Source: Bacillota bacterium (lineage in GTDB: Bacteria; Bacillota; Clostridia; Peptostreptococcales; Anaerovoracaceae). Taken from it: a stretch of DNA of 8,086 nt. The notes beneath the pieces were generated by a model. The model made no database searches, had not been told where the DNA came from, and saw only the letters and a list, made by a program, of their open reading frames with translations. The position numbers and the translations under genes are program-made. Positions 6,623 through 8,086 of the stretch are shown here, in pieces; within the stretch, counting starts at the first letter, position 1; the number at the start of each line of letters is the position of its first letter. The stretch is from contig JAFWDF010000134.1 in the NCBI GenBank assembly GCA_017534025.1, positions 1 through 8,086 on the forward strand, written 5' to 3'.

Positions 6623-8086
6623 TCACACCTCCTCCCGGATGCCCAGCTCCGCAGCGGAGAGCTGCGACGAGGCAATTTCCCGATACACATCACAGGTCTG
6701 CAGAAGCTGTTCATGCGTACCGATCCCGGCGATCTTTCCCTGTTCCAGAACCAGTATCTGATCTGCATGAATAATGGTGCTGATCCGCTGCGCAACAATA
6801 ATCACGGTACTGTCATGCAGTTCCTCATTCAGCGCTCGCCGCAGGGCAGTATCCGTTTTCATATCAAGCGCGGAAAAACTGTCGTCGAAGATCATGATCT
6901 CCGGTTTGCGGATCAGCGCTCTGGCAATGGCCAGCCGCTGCTTCTGCCCGCCGGACACATTGGTTCCGCCCTGGGCAATCGGCGCCTCCAGGCCTTCCGG
7001 TTTGCTTTCTATGAATTCCAGGGCCTGTGCCGTAGCGGCCGCCTGTTTCATTTCCTCTTCCCCGGCTTCTTCATCCCCGAAGCGGAGATTGGAAGCCACC
7101 GTGCCGGAAAACAGGACCCCTTTCTGCGGAACAAAACCAATCCGGTCCCGCAGTTCCTTCAGGCCCATCTCCCGGATATCCGTGCCGCCCACCAGAATCC
7201 TGCCGGCCGTCACATCATAAAACCGCGGGATCAAATTGACCAGCGTCGATTTTCCGCAGCCGGTACTGCCGATGATTGCCGTGGTTTCTCCCGGCTTTGC
7301 CGTAAATGAAATATCGGACAGAACCTCCAGTTCCGAATCCGGATAACGGAAAGCCACCTGTTCGAACACTACAGTTCCCTTCTGCGTACTGTCGTCCGCA
7401 CGGCTTCTCTGCTCTTCCGGAAGTTCTGTAATGCTGCTCTCTGTCCGGAGCACTTCCTCAATTCGCTCTGCAGCCACGCCGGCCCGCGGTACCATGATGG
7501 CCAGAGCCGTCAGCATCAGGAACGACATGACGATCAGCATGGAATACGTAATGAACGCCGTCATGGTTCCGATCTGCAGCGTTCCCGCGTCAATGCGGCG
7601 GGCGGAAACCCACACGATCAGCAGTGTAATACCGTACATAATGATCGACATGCCCGGTCCCATAAAGACCATCGTCCGGCTGGTGAACAGCTGGGTGCCG
7701 GTCAGATCAATATTGGCCTTTCTGAACCGCGCTTCCTCCTCCTGTTCCCGTCCGAAGGCACGGATCACCGGAAGGCCGGTCAGAATCTCTCTTGAAACCA
7801 GATTGAGATTGTCGATCAGGCTCTGCATAATCCGGAATTTCGGCAGCGCGATCCGCATCAGTACGGTTACAAGAAGCAGAATCGCGGCCACGCCCAGGAT
7901 GATAATCCATTCCATATGCGAATGCGTCCGGACCACCTTATAGATCCCGCCGGCGCCGATAATCGGCGCATAAAGCAGCAGGCGCAGCATCGCCACCACG
8001 ACCATCTGGATCTGCTGGATATCATTGGTGCTCCGGGTAATGAGCGACGCGGTGGAAAAGCGGTCTATTTCATTATTGGAAAAACC
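6623..8086 (-). CDS. ABC exporter half-transporter, subunit A (degenerate-site subunit; N-terminus beyond right edge)
   Basis: The first 487 visible residues lack about 90-100 N-terminal residues, including the first two membrane segments; the frame is open to the window edge, so an ATG at 8005 is internal. The visible part begins in the first cytoplasmic loop (FSTASLITRSTND), followed by four membrane segments near visible residues 28-50, 60-81, 142-165 and 172-195. The NBD has Walker A GSTGCGKS (273-280), Q-loop Q321 (FVPQKG) and a canonical signature VSGGQ (377-381). Walker B reads IFDDSFSALD, with Asp402 where the catalytic Glu is expected, and the switch position is Gln433 (VAQRIST) instead of His. 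Known LmrC/TM287-type subunits have the same replacements, so this subunit should supply the non-hydrolysing site and donate its good signature to subunit B. The last codons encode the Shine-Dalgarno of subunit B. Substrate unknown. Confidence 0.93.
   Translation of the reverse strand, partial: GFSNNEIDRFSTASLITRSTNDIQQIQMVVVAMLRLLLYAPIIGAGGIYKVVRTHSHMEWIIILGVAAILLLVTVLMRIALPKFRIMQSLIDNLNLVSREILTGLPVIRAFGREQEEEARFRKANIDLTGTQLFTSRTMVFMGPGMSIIMYGITLLIVWVSARRIDAGTLQIGTMTAFITYSMLIVMSFLMLTALAIMVPRAGVAAERIEEVLRTESSITELPEEQRSRADDSTQKGTVVFEQVAFRYPDSELEVLSDISFTAKPGETTAIIGSTGCGKSTLVNLIPRFYDVTAGRILVGGTDIREMGLKELRDRIGFVPQKGVLFSGTVASNLRFGDEEAGEEEMKQAAATAQALEFIESKPEGLEAPIAQGGTNVSGGQKQRLAIARALIRKPEIMIFDDSFSALDMKTDTALRRALNEELHDSTVIIVAQRISTIIHADQILVLEQGKIAGIGTHEQLLQTCDVYREIASSQLSAAELGIREEV
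6628..6633 (-). promoter_or_regulatory. Shine-Dalgarno for ABC subunit B, encoded in the partner's last codons
   Basis: A perfect AGGAGG is formed by the codons for the C-terminal Glu-Glu-Val of the upstream subunit, 7 bases before the ATG at 6620. It rules out the in-frame GTG at 6626, which would be one base away. The layout suggests translational coupling and balanced synthesis of the two subunits. Confidence 0.8.

Noticed and set aside
6881..6883. The Asp in place of the catalytic Glu in ABC subunit A as a sign of a decaying gene.
   Set aside because: The frame is intact and the change comes with Gln for His and with a partner that carries the complementary features, the normal state of heterodimeric exporters.
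6623..8005. Treating the ATG at 8005 as the start of ABC subunit A.
   Set aside because: The frame remains open to 8086 and encodes the conserved cytoplasmic-loop motif (STASLITRSTND) found in full-length exporters, so the ATG is internal.
1..8086. Very frequent TCCGG/CCGGA words that might suggest an uptake or recognition sequence.
   Set aside because: They occur in different codon registers inside genes (CCG-GA, TC-CGG, ATC-CGG) and reflect preference for CCG, CGG and GGA/GAA codons. They are not concentrated in intergenic DNA or at hairpins.

Overview
The window reads as an ordinary chromosomal segment of a Bacillota bacterium, most likely from Clostridia or Negativicutes. The evidence is the gene set and order (Asp23/Gls24-family gene, recG, rsmD, coaD), strong Gram-positive-type Shine-Dalgarno sequences, and a LmrCD/TM287-288-type heterodimeric ABC exporter. 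By eye GC is in the mid-50s percent, with one clearly AT-rich intergenic stretch. I cannot name a genus. Every gene lies on the minus strand, so transcription runs from the right edge to the left edge.

Reading with transcription: positions 8086 to 4791 hold the two subunits of an ABC exporter, the first cut by the right edge. They are followed by miaB (tRNA ms2i6A37 synthesis), a small Asp23/Gls24-family protein, and recG (replication-fork and recombination translocase). These five genes are packed with gaps of 2, 14 and 21 bases and a 1-base overlap, so they look like one transcription unit whose promoter lies outside the window. A short hairpin with a T-run (975-996) just after recG probably ends it. 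The 148-base gap that follows holds a consensus extended -10 promoter (913-921) for a second unit: rsmD (16S rRNA m2G966 methyltransferase) and coaD (phosphopantetheine adenylyltransferase, cut by the left edge). The rsmD stop codon abuts the coaD start codon.

The genes do not form one pathway. They are housekeeping functions (tRNA and rRNA modification, DNA repair, CoA synthesis) with a transporter at the front of the operon. The two ABC subunits clearly work as a pair: the first has a degenerate ATPase active site (Asp for the catalytic Glu, Gln for the switch His), while the second keeps those residues but has an altered signature motif.

I found no mobile element, CRISPR array, RNA gene or defence system, and I do not think the window holds an undescribed system. 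The points most worth a second look are the complementary degeneracy of the ABC pair, the apparent absence of the DAK/fakA gene that usually sits between asp23 and recG in Bacillota, the TTG start inferred for the Asp23-family gene, and a three-copy 6-base inverted-repeat arrangement at the rsmD promoter.
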